Translations under genes and position numbers: made by a program
Shown here: piece after piece, positions 1-8,399 of the stretch
How positions within the stretch are numbered: the stretch's first letter is position 1
How the letters are laid out: each line of letters begins with the position of its first letter
Notes under the pieces: generated by a model
Told to the model about the DNA's origin: nothing
The model's database searches: none
Seen by the model: only the letters and a program-made list of their open reading frames with translations
Source: Eutrophocola sp965662685
GTDB taxonomy: Bacteria; Pseudomonadota; Gammaproteobacteria; Pseudomonadales; Pseudohongiellaceae
DNA: 51,538 nucleotides
Direction: 5' to 3'
Assembly: GCA_965662685.1 (NCBI GenBank)
Contig: CBFIIQ010000022.1
Location: forward strand, 1 to 51,538

Positions 1-26
1 ACGCTTGGTTGAAAGGTTCTTTTCAT
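1..26 (-). CDS. rpmH: 50S ribosomal protein L34, N-terminal fragment cut by window edge
   Basis: Reading the minus strand from base 26 gives ATG followed by codons for MKRTFQPS, the near-invariant start of bacterial ribosomal protein L34. Only eight full codons lie inside the window; the rest of this protein of about 44 residues lies to the left. Divergent rpmH next to dnaA is the standard arrangement at gammaproteobacterial origins and supports the oriC assignment. Confidence 0.9.
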
Positions 27-353
27 TTTAATTCCTGGAAAAGTCGCACAATTTATTTGTTAGCTTTACCGCCAAAACCCCAAGGTTGTAGCGTTGACTA
101 GGAGCCTTAAAAAAGGGATTCGAATTCTAATGGGTTTCCCCGCATAATGCAATTTCAAGTCTGTAGAGAATTAGCTAATTTTCTGGTGATTGAAGCGGGC
201 GTTAAGTTTTCCGCGTAAAGCTGTGTTAAAAATCGTGAAATCTCGCTCTTGTGCTAAAAACCAGATTTGATAATGGGGGTAATCGGCACTCTGTATCAGG
301 CCCAGCCTGTTACGGTTTTTGGTCCGCAAAATCATCCTCTGTGAACCCACAAG

Positions 354-362
354 TTATCCACA
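354..362 (+). promoter_or_regulatory. DnaA box (perfect TTATCCACA)
   Basis: Exact match to the 9-base high-affinity DnaA box on the plus strand, upstream of the A-rich tract of the origin. Confidence 0.85.
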
Positions 363-437
363 GCTTGCGCACAGGTCGCGCTGGGTTCGAGCGCCAAAAT
401 CACCCCTCTTTTTTACCCTACAACTGCCAGCAAAACG

Positions 438-495
438 AACATAACTACTTGAAAATAAAAAACAAAAAGGAAGAAGAAAAAAATGAAAAAAAAGC
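438..495. other. A-rich tract, candidate DNA-unwinding element
   Basis: About 58 bases composed mostly of A on the plus strand, lying between the two inverted DnaA boxes. AT-rich DNA next to DnaA boxes is where the origin melts in characterised oriC regions. The assignment is by position and composition only. Confidence 0.5.
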
Positions 496-502
496 CTTTT
501 TG

Positions 503-511
503 TGTGGATAA
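503..511 (-). promoter_or_regulatory. DnaA box (perfect, inverted)
   Basis: TGTGGATAA on the plus strand is the exact reverse complement of TTATCCACA. It lies 64 bases before dnaA and just past the A-rich tract, so it may serve both in initiation and in dnaA autoregulation. Confidence 0.85.
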
Positions 512-575
512 CAACGGTGCCAGTGGGTAGAATTAATCAAAATTTCACAATCTAACAATAAGAAAAACCGGAGTC

Positions 576-2234
576 GTGCCAATCGTGATTGTTGCCAGCT
601 GGCAGAAATGTATTTACTGTCTTAAAAACGAACTTCCTTCACAACAATTTAATACCTGGATCAGACCGTTACGCTTTATAGATGGCGATGATACGTTATA
701 TCTGCTTGCCCCGAATAAATTTATTCTGGAGTGGGTTAAAGAACATTTCCTTGCTCGTATTAAGGAAATTATCCAAAAAGAGCAGCAGTCAAGCCAGCAA
801 AGTGAAGAAAGACATAATCAAAACGCTGTACAGGTCAATGTTGTTCTGGAAATTGCCAGTGCTGAAAAGCTGCCTGATAATATTTCTCTGAACCAGGCAT
901 TAAGCACTGCGGACCTCAATAATTCACTGGACTCTGATAACCAGGACTCTAATGACCGGTTTTCTGCTTTTAATTCGCACTTGCGTGAGGAGCAGAAATC
1001 CCATCATCAGTCCAGACATGAAACATCTCAATCGCCCCGCATAATAGAACCCATAGGCGCTTCAGGTCTATTTACGGACCAGGCAGAAAGAATTGGCGAG
1101 ATTGGCGAGATTGGCGAGATTAGAGAGACTAGACATAGTAGGCCCTCCTATTCTATTACCAGAAACAATATATCCAGCCCTTCTCTGGGTAGTAAAAGCA
1201 GGCATCAGCGTTATAAAGGTGAGCTGAACCGAAACTATACTTTTAATAATTTTATTGAAGGTAAATCAAACCAGATTGCCAGAGCTGCTGCTGCACAAGT
1301 GGCAGATAACCCCGGAGGTGCCTACAACCCTTTGTTCATCTATGGTGGAGTGGGTCTTGGAAAAACGCATTTGATGCATGCCATTGGTAATCATCTGATG
1401 GAGCAGAACCCTAATGCCAATGTCGTATACCTGCATTCTCAAACCTTCGTTGGCAGCATGGTTTCAGCGCTGCAATTAAATGCAATCAATGAGTTCAAGC
1501 GTTATTATCACTCTGTAGATGCCCTGCTTATTGATGATATTCAGTTCTTTGCCAACAAGGAGCGTTCACAGGAAGAATTTTTCCATACCTTTAATGCCAT
1601 TTTTGAGGGTGGTCGCCAAATCATCATGACTTGCGACAAATATCATAGTGAAATCAATGGCTTGGAAGAAAGACTCAAATCCCGTTTTGGCTGGGGTTTG
1701 TCTGTCGCCGTAGAGCCACCAGAGTTGGAAACCCGTGCGGCAATCCTGATAAACAAGGCCAACCAGGAACAGGTTTACCTGGCTAATGAAGAAGCCATGT
1801 TTATGGCACAAAAACTACGTTCCAATGTGCGTGAACTGGAAGGGGCATTAAAAAAGGTAATAGCACACACCCGCTTCATGGGGTCTGAAATTACTATTCC
1901 TCTTATAAAAGATGCTTTAAAAGATTTACTGGCAATACAGAACAAACTCATCAGTGTTGATAATATTCAGCGCACTGTTGCAGAGTACTACAAGATAAAG
2001 ATGGCAGATATGATCTCTAAAAGACGCACCCGTTCTGTTGCCAGACCGCGCCAGGTAGCCATGTGTCTGTCAAAAGAACTTACGAACCACAGCTTGCCTG
2101 AAATCGGCAATATGTATGGTGGCAGGGATCACACCACGGTGATGCATGCCTGTCGCACCATTAACGATTTACGCAAATCGTCCTCTGATATTAATGAGGA
2201 CTATCAAAACCTTTTACGCTCTCTATCAAGCTAA
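576..2234 (+). CDS. dnaA: Chromosomal replication initiator protein DnaA
   Basis: DnaA binds DnaA boxes, oligomerises with ATP and opens oriC. The N-terminal domain I (QQFNTWIRPL, about residues 23-32) is followed by a long, low-complexity domain II. Then come the AAA+ core with Walker A GGVGLGKT at 257-264 and Walker B LLIDD at 317-321, and the C-terminal box-binding domain with GGRDHTTV at 515-522. At 552 residues it is longer than most homologues because domain II is expanded and carries a GEI triplet repeat. The start is GTG; GGAG at 570-573 sits only 2 bases before GTG-576 but 11 bases before the in-frame GTG-585, so the true start may be three codons later. dnaN follows after 33 bases. 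Confidence 0.97.
   Translation: MPIVIVASWQKCIYCLKNELPSQQFNTWIRPLRFIDGDDTLYLLAPNKFILEWVKEHFLARIKEIIQKEQQSSQQSEERHNQNAVQVNVVLEIASAEKLPDNISLNQALSTADLNNSLDSDNQDSNDRFSAFNSHLREEQKSHHQSRHETSQSPRIIEPIGASGLFTDQAERIGEIGEIGEIRETRHSRPSYSITRNNISSPSLGSKSRHQRYKGELNRNYTFNNFIEGKSNQIARAAAAQVADNPGGAYNPLFIYGGVGLGKTHLMHAIGNHLMEQNPNANVVYLHSQTFVGSMVSALQLNAINEFKRYYHSVDALLIDDIQFFANKERSQEEFFHTFNAIFEGGRQIIMTCDKYHSEINGLEERLKSRFGWGLSVAVEPPELETRAAILINKANQEQVYLANEEAMFMAQKLRSNVRELEGALKKVIAHTRFMGSEITIPLIKDALKDLLAIQNKLISVDNIQRTVAEYYKIKMADMISKRRTRSVARPRQVAMCLSKELTNHSLPEIGNMYGGRDHTTVMHACRTINDLRKSSSDINEDYQNLLRSLSS
1092..1118 (+). repeat. Three perfect 9-base tandem repeats inside dnaA domain II
   Basis: The unit ATTGGCGAG occurs three times head to tail (1092, 1101, 1110), encoding three successive Gly-Glu-Ile triplets followed by a degenerate fourth unit (ATTAGAGAG). 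It is in frame, so gain or loss of units would change the length of the flexible linker without breaking DnaA. Confidence 0.9.
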
Positions 2235-2267
2235 AAACATATTAAAATCAAAGGATTAGTTAAAGCC

Positions 2268-3374
2268 ATGCAATTTGAAATTTCCCGTGAAGCATTGATT
2301 AAACCCCTGCAGCTGGTCACCGGAGTGGTGGAGAGAAGGCAAACATTACCTGTCTTATCCAATGTACTTTTGTCTCTCGACAATAATCAGCTTTCATTCA
2401 CGGGTACGGATCTTGAAGTTGAATTAATGGGTAGCGTTGAAGTTGATTCAGGTAAAAGTGATGGTGACATTACCGTGCCGGCCAGAAAGCTTATGGATAT
2501 TTGTAAATCCTTACCAGATAGTGCCAGCCTGAAATTCGAGCTGGATGACGATAAATTAAAAATTCAGTCAGGTCGCAGTCGTTTCTCCCTTTCCACCTTA
2601 CCGGCTACAGATTTTCCTGGTGTTGAAGAGTCTTCAGGGACGCTTGAGTTTTCAGCATCAAAAACTCTTTTAAAAGCCATGCTTCACAATACCAGTTTTG
2701 CTATGGCACAGCAGGATGTTCGTTATTATTTAAACGGAATGCTAATTGAAGTGAGCCCTGACTATCTGCGTGTTGTCGCAACTGATGGGCATCGACTGGC
2801 TATGCAGACTGAGGCCATGAAATCGGATGTTAGCGAAACGACAGGGGTTATTATCCCACGCAAGGGCGTTTTGGAGCTCAGTCGACTACTCTCTGATGGC
2901 GACGATGAAGATATTAATGTGGTCATTGGCACTAATCATGTACGCGTCTCTATGGCTAATTTCACTTTTACCTCCAAACTGGTTGACGGTAAATTTCCAG
3001 ACTATAACCGTGTTCTTCCTAAAGGCGGTGATAAGAATGTTATTGCCGGTCGCGAACAATTGCGTGATTCATTAAACCGAACCGCGATTCTCTCTAATGA
3101 AAAATTTAGAGGCATACGCCTGATTCTATCTAATGATGAGCTAAAGATTATTGCCAACAATCCTGAGCAGGAAGAAGCAGAGGAAACAGTCCCCGTAGAG
3201 TATAAAGGCGACTCAGTGGAAATTGGCTTTAATGTGGTTTATCTGGTGGATGTTCTCAGTGTGCTGGATACCGATAATGTACAAATTATAGTGTCAGACC
3301 CTAATAGTAGCGCTCTGATACAGTCTTCCGATGATAGCAGTGCCACTTATGTGGTCATGCCTATGAGGCTCTAG
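2268..3374 (+). CDS. dnaN: DNA polymerase III sliding clamp, beta subunit
   Basis: Encodes the ring-shaped processivity clamp that tethers polymerase III and other DNA enzymes to DNA. The 368-residue length, the start MQFEISREALIKPLQ and the end VVMPMRL are typical of the beta clamp, with three repeated clamp folds of roughly 120 residues each. ATG is preceded by AAAGGA. It lies 33 bases after dnaA and 40 bases before recF, the standard dnaA-dnaN-recF order, and is probably co-transcribed with both. Confidence 0.98.
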   Translation: MQFEISREALIKPLQLVTGVVERRQTLPVLSNVLLSLDNNQLSFTGTDLEVELMGSVEVDSGKSDGDITVPARKLMDICKSLPDSASLKFELDDDKLKIQSGRSRFSLSTLPATDFPGVEESSGTLEFSASKTLLKAMLHNTSFAMAQQDVRYYLNGMLIEVSPDYLRVVATDGHRLAMQTEAMKSDVSETTGVIIPRKGVLELSRLLSDGDDEDINVVIGTNHVRVSMANFTFTSKLVDGKFPDYNRVLPKGGDKNVIAGREQLRDSLNRTAILSNEKFRGIRLILSNDELKIIANNPEQEEAEETVPVEYKGDSVEIGFNVVYLVDVLSVLDTDNVQIIVSDPNSSALIQSSDDSSATYVVMPMRL

Positions 3375-3414
3375 TGGGCAGTAAGCCATTGTTATCCTCG
3401 CTGCAGGGTAAAAA

Positions 3415-4503
3415 ATGCCCAGCATTCAAAAGCTGCAAGTAAATACCTTCCGAAATCTTGACCAGGAAACACTTAGCCCTGTACCTGGTGTAAATCTTAT
3501 ATGTGGCCAAAACGGTAGTGGAAAATCCAGTATTCTTGAAGCAATCTATTTCCTTGGCCTTGGGCGTTCCTTTCGTAATACCCAGCAAACCCCATTAATT
3601 CAACATGGTTCACGTACTTGCTCCGTATTTGGCGAATTATCTGACGGCCTTACGCTGGGAGTCAGCAGAAGTCTTGATGGCCCCCCTCAGATTAAATTGA
3701 GGGGCGATAAGGCCCAATCCCCCGCAGAACTTGCAAAGCACCTCCCCTTGCAGCTATTGAATGCTGAGGCCTTCAAATTACTTGAAGGTGGGCCAAAAAC
3801 CAGAAGACAGTATATTGATTGGGGTGTGTTCCACGTGAAACATCAGTTTCATGTTCACTGGCGAGAATTTAAACGCTGCCTTCAAAACCGGAACATTCTG
3901 TTAAAACGTAAAGCACCCGCTACTGAAATTACTCCCTGGACCCTGGAGTTTGTTCGTCATGCCAATATCATTGACCAATACCGCAGCGATTATCTATCAC
4001 TTTTTTTACCCTTTTTAGAAAGCATGCTGAATAGCCTGATTCAACTCGAAGGTCTTACTTTCCGCTATACCCGGGGCTGGAACCATGAGGAGGATATTCA
4101 ATCTGTACTGGAGCAGGGATTGCAGCGCGATTTTGCTTTTGGCCATACTGTTGCTGGGCCGCAGCGAGCGGATTTAAAAATAAGACTTGGGTCAGAAAAT
4201 GCGTGTGACATTCTTTCACGGGGGCAACAGAAACTGGTGGTCAGTGCGATGAAGCTGGCGCAGGGTGCTTTTCTTGTGAAAGAGTCCGGCCTCCAATGCC
4301 TTTACTTGATTGATGATCTTCCGGCTGAGCTGGATAAGGAAAATCGTGCCAAAGTCTGCAGTCTATTGAGTGATCTGGGCGGCCAGGTATTCATTACAGG
4401 AACTGAACAGAATGAGTTGCTGGATACGGTAAAAAACAGTAATTTTGATACCAATGATTGTAAGCTGTTTCACGTGAAACATGGTATAATTGAAGCCGTA
4501 TAA
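3415..4503 (+). CDS. recF: DNA replication and repair protein RecF
   Basis: RecF is an SMC-like ATPase that with RecO and RecR loads RecA at single-strand gaps and stalled forks. Walker A is GQNGSGKSS at residues 31-39, the ABC-type signature lies in SRGQQKLVV, and the Walker B region is LYLIDDLPAELD. The 362-residue length is normal. The pentapeptide FHVKH occurs twice, at residues 139-143 and 352-356; both are encoded by parS-like DNA, so the coding sequence doubles as centromere. Start is ATG. gyrB begins 91 bases downstream. Confidence 0.97.
   Translation: MPSIQKLQVNTFRNLDQETLSPVPGVNLICGQNGSGKSSILEAIYFLGLGRSFRNTQQTPLIQHGSRTCSVFGELSDGLTLGVSRSLDGPPQIKLRGDKAQSPAELAKHLPLQLLNAEAFKLLEGGPKTRRQYIDWGVFHVKHQFHVHWREFKRCLQNRNILLKRKAPATEITPWTLEFVRHANIIDQYRSDYLSLFLPFLESMLNSLIQLEGLTFRYTRGWNHEEDIQSVLEQGLQRDFAFGHTVAGPQRADLKIRLGSENACDILSRGQQKLVVSAMKLAQGAFLVKESGLQCLYLIDDLPAELDKENRAKVCSLLSDLGGQVFITGTEQNELLDTVKNSNFDTNDCKLFHVKHGIIEAV
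3827..3842. other. parS: parS-like centromere site 1 (within recF)
   Basis: TGTTCCACGTGAAACA matches the ParB-binding consensus TGTTTCACGTGAAACA at 15 of 16 positions; the single change makes the left half the TGTTCCACGTG form seen in pseudomonad parS sites. It lies about 3.4 kb from the origin, where parS sites cluster in pseudomonads. Confidence 0.85.
4466..4481. other. parS: parS centromere site 2 (perfect palindrome, end of recF)
   Basis: TGTTTCACGTGAAACA is an exact 16-base match to the canonical ParB-binding palindrome. It encodes part of LFHVKHG near the RecF C terminus, 639 bases after site 1. A perfect 16-mer next to oriC is very unlikely by chance. Confidence 0.93.
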
Positions 4504-4594
4504 GAGCCTTTTTCGCAACTTGTAAAACAAATATAATGTTTATGATAAGTGCCTTATATATCAATCGCTTAGACGTTTAGAGGGTAGCATTACA

Positions 4595-7009
4595 ATGGCA
4601 GGAAATGACACCTATGATTCCTCAAGTATCAAGGTCCTGAAAGGACTTGATGCGGTCAGGAAACGACCAGGTATGTATATTGGGGATACAGATGATGGCA
4701 CTGGCTTGCATCATATGGTTTTTGAGTTGGTGGACAATTCAATTGATGAAGCCCTGGCTGGTCACTGTGACTTGATAAAAGTCATTATTCATAGCGATGA
4801 AACCGTTAGTGTGTCTGATAATGGCCGCGGCATTCCTACGGAAATTCATGAAGAAGGGGTGTCAGCTGCAGAAGTCATAATGACGGTGTTACATGCCGGT
4901 GGAAAATTTGACGACAACAGCTATAAAGTCAGTGGTGGCCTGCATGGTGTGGGCGTCTCTGTGGTTAATGCCCTCTCCTCCTATCTAAAACTCACCATTC
5001 ATCGTAACGGTGAAACCTTTGAACAGACTTATCACCATGGAGTTCCGGAAGAGCCGTTGAAGGTAACAGGGAAGACGGAAAAATCCGGCACACTCTGCCA
5101 TTTCAAGCCTTCAGTAGATACGTTTACCAATATCGAATTTGAGTACCCTATTCTGGCTAAAAAGTTGCGTGAGCTTGCATATCTAAATGCCGGGATCGCT
5201 ATTGAGTTAAGCGATGAGCGCACGGATAAAACCGAAACCTTTAAATATGAGGGTGGCCTGAAGGCTTTTGTTGATTACTTAAACCAGAATAAATCTACCA
5301 TTAACAAAACCTTCCATTTCTCTACTGAGCAAGATGACATTGGTATTGAGGTTGCCTTACAGTGGAATGATGGTTACGCGGAAAGTATTTACGCCTACAC
5401 CAATAATATACCCCAAAGAGATGGCGGTACTCACCTGGCTGGATTTCGTGGTGCGCTGACCCGGGTGTTAAAAGGCTATATTGATAAAGAGCTGGAAAGC
5501 AAAAAAGGTAAGGAAGTGCCCACTTCTGGTGATGACGCCAGAGAAGGGCTTACTGCAATAATTTCTGTAAAGGTTCCTGATCCCAAATTCTCTTCCCAGA
5601 CCAAAGATAAATTGGTGTCATCAGAAGTAAAAACGGCGGTAGAACAAGAAATGGGACGCCAGTTTTCTGATTATTTGATGGAAAACCCCCTGGAAGCAAA
5701 AAGTATTGTTAATAAAATGTTGGATGCTGCCCGAGCCAGGGAAGCTGCCCGTAAGGCCAGGGAAATGACCCGACGCAAAGGAGCTCTCGATGTAGCGGGC
5801 TTGCCAGGTAAACTGGCCGATTGTCAGGAAAAAGACCCGGCGCTTTCCGAAATATACATAGTGGAGGGTGATTCCGCGGGTGGTTCGGCAAAACAGGGCA
5901 GGAATCGCAAGAATCAGGCGATTCTCCCTCTCAAAGGCAAGATTCTGAATGTAGAGAAAGCTCGCTTTGATAAAATGCTGAGTTCAGCTGAAATAGGCAC
6001 ACTTATCAAAGCGCTAGGCTGTGGCATAGGGTCGGAAGAATTTGATCCTGACAGACTGCGTTACCATAGCATTATCATCATGACCGATGCCGATGTTGAT
6101 GGTTCCCACATCCGCACCCTGCTGCTGACTTTTTTCTTTAGACAAATGCGAGAGTTGGTAGAAAGAGGGCATATTTTTATTGCCCAGCCTCCGCTTTTTA
6201 AAATTCGCAAGGGTAAGCAGGAACAGTATCTAAAAGACGAGGATGAACTGGCACTGTTCCAGACCCAGAATGCTATGGAAGGTGCGAGTCTGCATGTAAA
6301 TGCTGATGCGCCAGGAATCAGCAGTAATGCGCTTGAATCAATAGTTAATGAATACAGAAACGTTCGTTCAATTATAAAAAGATTATCTCATCAGTATCCT
6401 GGTGAAGTAATGGATGAGTTGATGAACCAACCGGCACTGACTTTTGAAGATATGGCAGACAAGGAAAAGGTAGAAAGCTGGACTAATGCAATCGAAGCCG
6501 CTGTGGCGAAAATCAGCCATACCAGTGCAACCTATCTGTTTAGTGTTATATATGATGAAGAAGAGCAAATTTATGCGCCCATGGTAAAGTCGATAATCCA
6601 TGGCGTTTCACGTAAAACAACTTTACGCCCTGAATTATTTAAATCACAGGAATATAAAGATATTGTAGCTTTACGTGAAAAGCTCTCGGGGCTGTTTGAA
6701 GAAGGCGCTTATGTAAAACGGGGAGAAAAAACTCTACCGGTTCAGAATTTTCGGGAAGCTCTTGATTGGTTAATGAAAGAAGCCATGAAGGGAATATATC
6801 TGCAGCGCTATAAAGGCCTTGGTGAAATGAATCCAAGTCAACTTTGGGAAACTACTATGGATCCCGATTACCGACGCATGTTGAGAGTGACAATTGATGA
6901 TGCGATGGGTGCGGATCAGTTATTTTCAACACTGATGGGTGATCATGTCGAGCCAAGGCGTGAATTTATTGAGTCAAATGCGTTGAATGTAGCAAACCTG
7001 GATGTATAA
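4595..7009 (+). CDS. gyrB: DNA gyrase subunit B
   Basis: ATPase subunit of the type IIA topoisomerase that introduces negative supercoils. The N-terminal GHKL ATPase domain has DNGRGIP and GGLHGVGVSVVNALS, the transducer has QTKDKL, and the TOPRIM metal site shows EGDSAGG from residue 424 and DADVDGSHI from 498. The C-terminal YKGLGEMNP motif is followed by a normal end. At 804 residues it is full length and carries the gammaproteobacterial insert. It closes the dnaA-dnaN-recF-gyrB block and converges on plsC after about 100 bases; I see no strong terminator there. Confidence 0.98.
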   Translation: MAGNDTYDSSSIKVLKGLDAVRKRPGMYIGDTDDGTGLHHMVFELVDNSIDEALAGHCDLIKVIIHSDETVSVSDNGRGIPTEIHEEGVSAAEVIMTVLHAGGKFDDNSYKVSGGLHGVGVSVVNALSSYLKLTIHRNGETFEQTYHHGVPEEPLKVTGKTEKSGTLCHFKPSVDTFTNIEFEYPILAKKLRELAYLNAGIAIELSDERTDKTETFKYEGGLKAFVDYLNQNKSTINKTFHFSTEQDDIGIEVALQWNDGYAESIYAYTNNIPQRDGGTHLAGFRGALTRVLKGYIDKELESKKGKEVPTSGDDAREGLTAIISVKVPDPKFSSQTKDKLVSSEVKTAVEQEMGRQFSDYLMENPLEAKSIVNKMLDAARAREAARKAREMTRRKGALDVAGLPGKLADCQEKDPALSEIYIVEGDSAGGSAKQGRNRKNQAILPLKGKILNVEKARFDKMLSSAEIGTLIKALGCGIGSEEFDPDRLRYHSIIIMTDADVDGSHIRTLLLTFFFRQMRELVERGHIFIAQPPLFKIRKGKQEQYLKDEDELALFQTQNAMEGASLHVNADAPGISSNALESIVNEYRNVRSIIKRLSHQYPGEVMDELMNQPALTFEDMADKEKVESWTNAIEAAVAKISHTSATYLFSVIYDEEEQIYAPMVKSIIHGVSRKTTLRPELFKSQEYKDIVALREKLSGLFEEGAYVKRGEKTLPVQNFREALDWLMKEAMKGIYLQRYKGLGEMNPSQLWETTMDPDYRRMLRVTIDDAMGADQLFSTLMGDHVEPRREFIESNALNVANLDV

Positions 7010-7112
7010 GGCAGGCTGAGAATCCGTCTGAGTAATATACTGTTATAGGAAACAGCAGTTTAACAAGAGGGAATTAGGTGTAAGCCAGGATTGGGTAAAA
7101 GTCTAAATAGTA

Positions 7113-7808
7113 TTAGATGGCCTTACGAATCCAGGCTTCTATTTCACCAATAAGTTCTTTAGGGTTTCTTCCTGCCGGATCTATTGGCTCTCCAATCACA
7201 ACCCTGATAGTTCCAGCCTTTTTCAGTATTTTGTGAGCTGGCCAACAAAGCCCTGCATTATGAGCTATCGGTAAAATTTTTCTGCCTGAAGTAATTGCCA
7301 ATTGCACACCACCGGCAGAAAATTTCTTTTCCATACCAGGTGCCACACGTGTGCCTTCAGGAAAAATCAACACAGAAATTCCGCTATCCAACTTTACCTT
7401 ACCTTGATCTAACACTTGCTGAAGTGCCCTGCCCTTTTTACTTCGATCGATGGCAATTGGGTCCAGTAATTTTAATGCCCAGCCAAAAAAAGGAATCATT
7501 AAAAGTTCTTTTTTCAAGGTGGCGCAGATGGGTCTGAATACCCAGTAAAAATAAAGTGTTTCCCAGGGACTCTGATGATTGGAGATTAAGACAAAGGCTT
7601 CAGAAGGAATATTATGCTGACCTGTTATTTCGTATTTGATACTACAGGATAATTTGAGCCACCAGAGTATAAAAGCATTCCATAAAAGAAAATAATTGTA
7701 GCGTGCCTTCATTGGTAGAAATATACCAATAATGATGCATATTAATGCATGGGGTACGAGAACGGCTATGAAAAACAGGTAAAATAAAAGGGAGCGAAAA
7801 TATTGCAT
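7113..7808 (-). CDS. plsC: 1-acyl-sn-glycerol-3-phosphate acyltransferase
   Basis: Inner-membrane acyltransferase that converts lysophosphatidic acid to phosphatidic acid. One or two hydrophobic N-terminal segments (about residues 5-32) precede the acyltransferase block: NHQSPWE at 77-83 and FPEGTR at 149-154. The usual NHx4D catalytic motif ends in Glu83 instead of Asp, a variant I recall from the origin-linked subfamily in pseudomonads. It follows gmhB by 13 bases and is the last gene of the minus-strand glyQ-glyS-gmhB-plsC group, which matches the Pseudomonas order. Confidence 0.87.
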   Translation of the reverse strand: MQYFRSLLFYLFFIAVLVPHALICIIIGIFLPMKARYNYFLLWNAFILWWLKLSCSIKYEITGQHNIPSEAFVLISNHQSPWETLYFYWVFRPICATLKKELLMIPFFGWALKLLDPIAIDRSKKGRALQQVLDQGKVKLDSGISVLIFPEGTRVAPGMEKKFSAGGVQLAITSGRKILPIAHNAGLCWPAHKILKKAGTIRVVIGEPIDPAGRNPKELIGEIEAWIRKAI

Positions 7809-7821
7809 AATGAGCAGAATG

Positions 7822-8385
7822 TCAGGTTTTCAGGCCTGCGTCTGCAATAACAAACATTGCCGCAGAAAATAGATCATCAAAAACCGGGACTTTAGAAAGT
7901 TTTTCCGGATTAATTGTAGATTTAGTTAATGAGCCTTTACCGGTTAGAACAAGAATAGGCTTACAATTCTTGCTTATGGCTGCATCAATGTCTTTCTCAG
8001 TATCTCCTATAAACCAAATGTTTGTGACTGACTGAGAGAACTGGGACTCAATTTGTTCCAACATGCCTGTTGCTGGCTTACGACATTCACAACCGTCATC
8101 AGGACCATGTGGACAGTAAAAAATAGCTTCTATTTTTCCGCCCTGTTCTTCAACTTGCGTACGCATGGTTTCGTGTATTTTTGCCAGATCAAATTCATTA
8201 AACAATCCCCTTGCCAGACCTGACTGATTGGTAGCTACACAGACTGTGAATCCGGATTTGGTCAGATTACAGATTGCTTCTATACTGCCAGGTAGTGGAA
8301 TCCATTCATCTTCATTTTTGATGTAGTCATCAGAGTCATAATTAATCACTCCATCACGATCAAGGATTATTAGATTAAGGCTCAT
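7822..8385 (-). CDS. gmhB: D-glycero-beta-D-manno-heptose-1,7-bisphosphate 7-phosphatase
   Basis: HAD-family phosphatase that removes the 7-phosphate in ADP-heptose synthesis for the LPS inner core. The nucleophile and acid are in DRDGVIN (Asp9, Asp11); TNQSGLARG at 52-60 is the second HAD motif; Cys91, His93, Cys99 and Cys101 form the zinc-binding loop characteristic of GmhB. Length of 187 residues is normal. It lies 14 bases after glyS and 13 before plsC. The heptosyltransferase gene about 5 kb away uses the end product of this pathway. Confidence 0.95.
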   Translation of the reverse strand: MSLNLIILDRDGVINYDSDDYIKNEDEWIPLPGSIEAICNLTKSGFTVCVATNQSGLARGLFNEFDLAKIHETMRTQVEEQGGKIEAIFYCPHGPDDGCECRKPATGMLEQIESQFSQSVTNIWFIGDTEKDIDAAISKNCKPILVLTGKGSLTKSTINPEKLSKVPVFDDLFSAAMFVIADAGLKT

Positions 8386-8399
8386 GCAAATATGACCAA

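Larger units (their letters stand above)
27..575. other. oriC: Replication origin (oriC) between rpmH and dnaA
   Basis: This is a 549-base gene-free stretch between divergent rpmH and dnaA. It contains two perfect TTATCCACA DnaA boxes, in opposite orientation (354-362 plus, 503-511 minus). Between them lies an A-rich, almost G/C-free tract at about 438-495 that is a good candidate for the duplex-unwinding element. Position, boxes and AT-rich segment together match a Pseudomonas-type oriC. The rest should also hold the rpmH and dnaA promoters, which I could not place with confidence. An open frame of 86 codons inside it is not credible as a gene. Confidence 0.85.

Noticed and set aside
378..394. 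GGTTCGA-containing hairpin that resembles a tRNA T-arm
   Set aside because: No acceptor stem, D-arm or anticodon arm can be formed around it; it is a simple GC-rich hairpin within oriC.
251..511. Open frame of 86 codons inside the origin region
   Set aside because: It overlaps both DnaA boxes and the A-rich tract, has a poly-Lys/Glu tail produced by the A-rich DNA, no ribosome-binding site and no recognisable protein features.
6604..6619. Third parS-like sequence in gyrB (CGTTTCACGTAAAACA)
   Set aside because: It matches only 14 of 16 consensus positions, and one mismatch breaks the central half-site that ParB reads most strictly.
7010..7112. Possible terminator between convergent gyrB and plsC
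   Set aside because: Only a 5-base stem (CTGTT/AACAG) without a T-run is visible; too weak to report.
7542..7580. Glu in place of Asp in the PlsC NHx4D motif as a sign of inactivity
   Set aside because: HQSxWE appears, from memory, to be the normal form in this origin-linked acyltransferase subfamily, and FPEGTR is intact.
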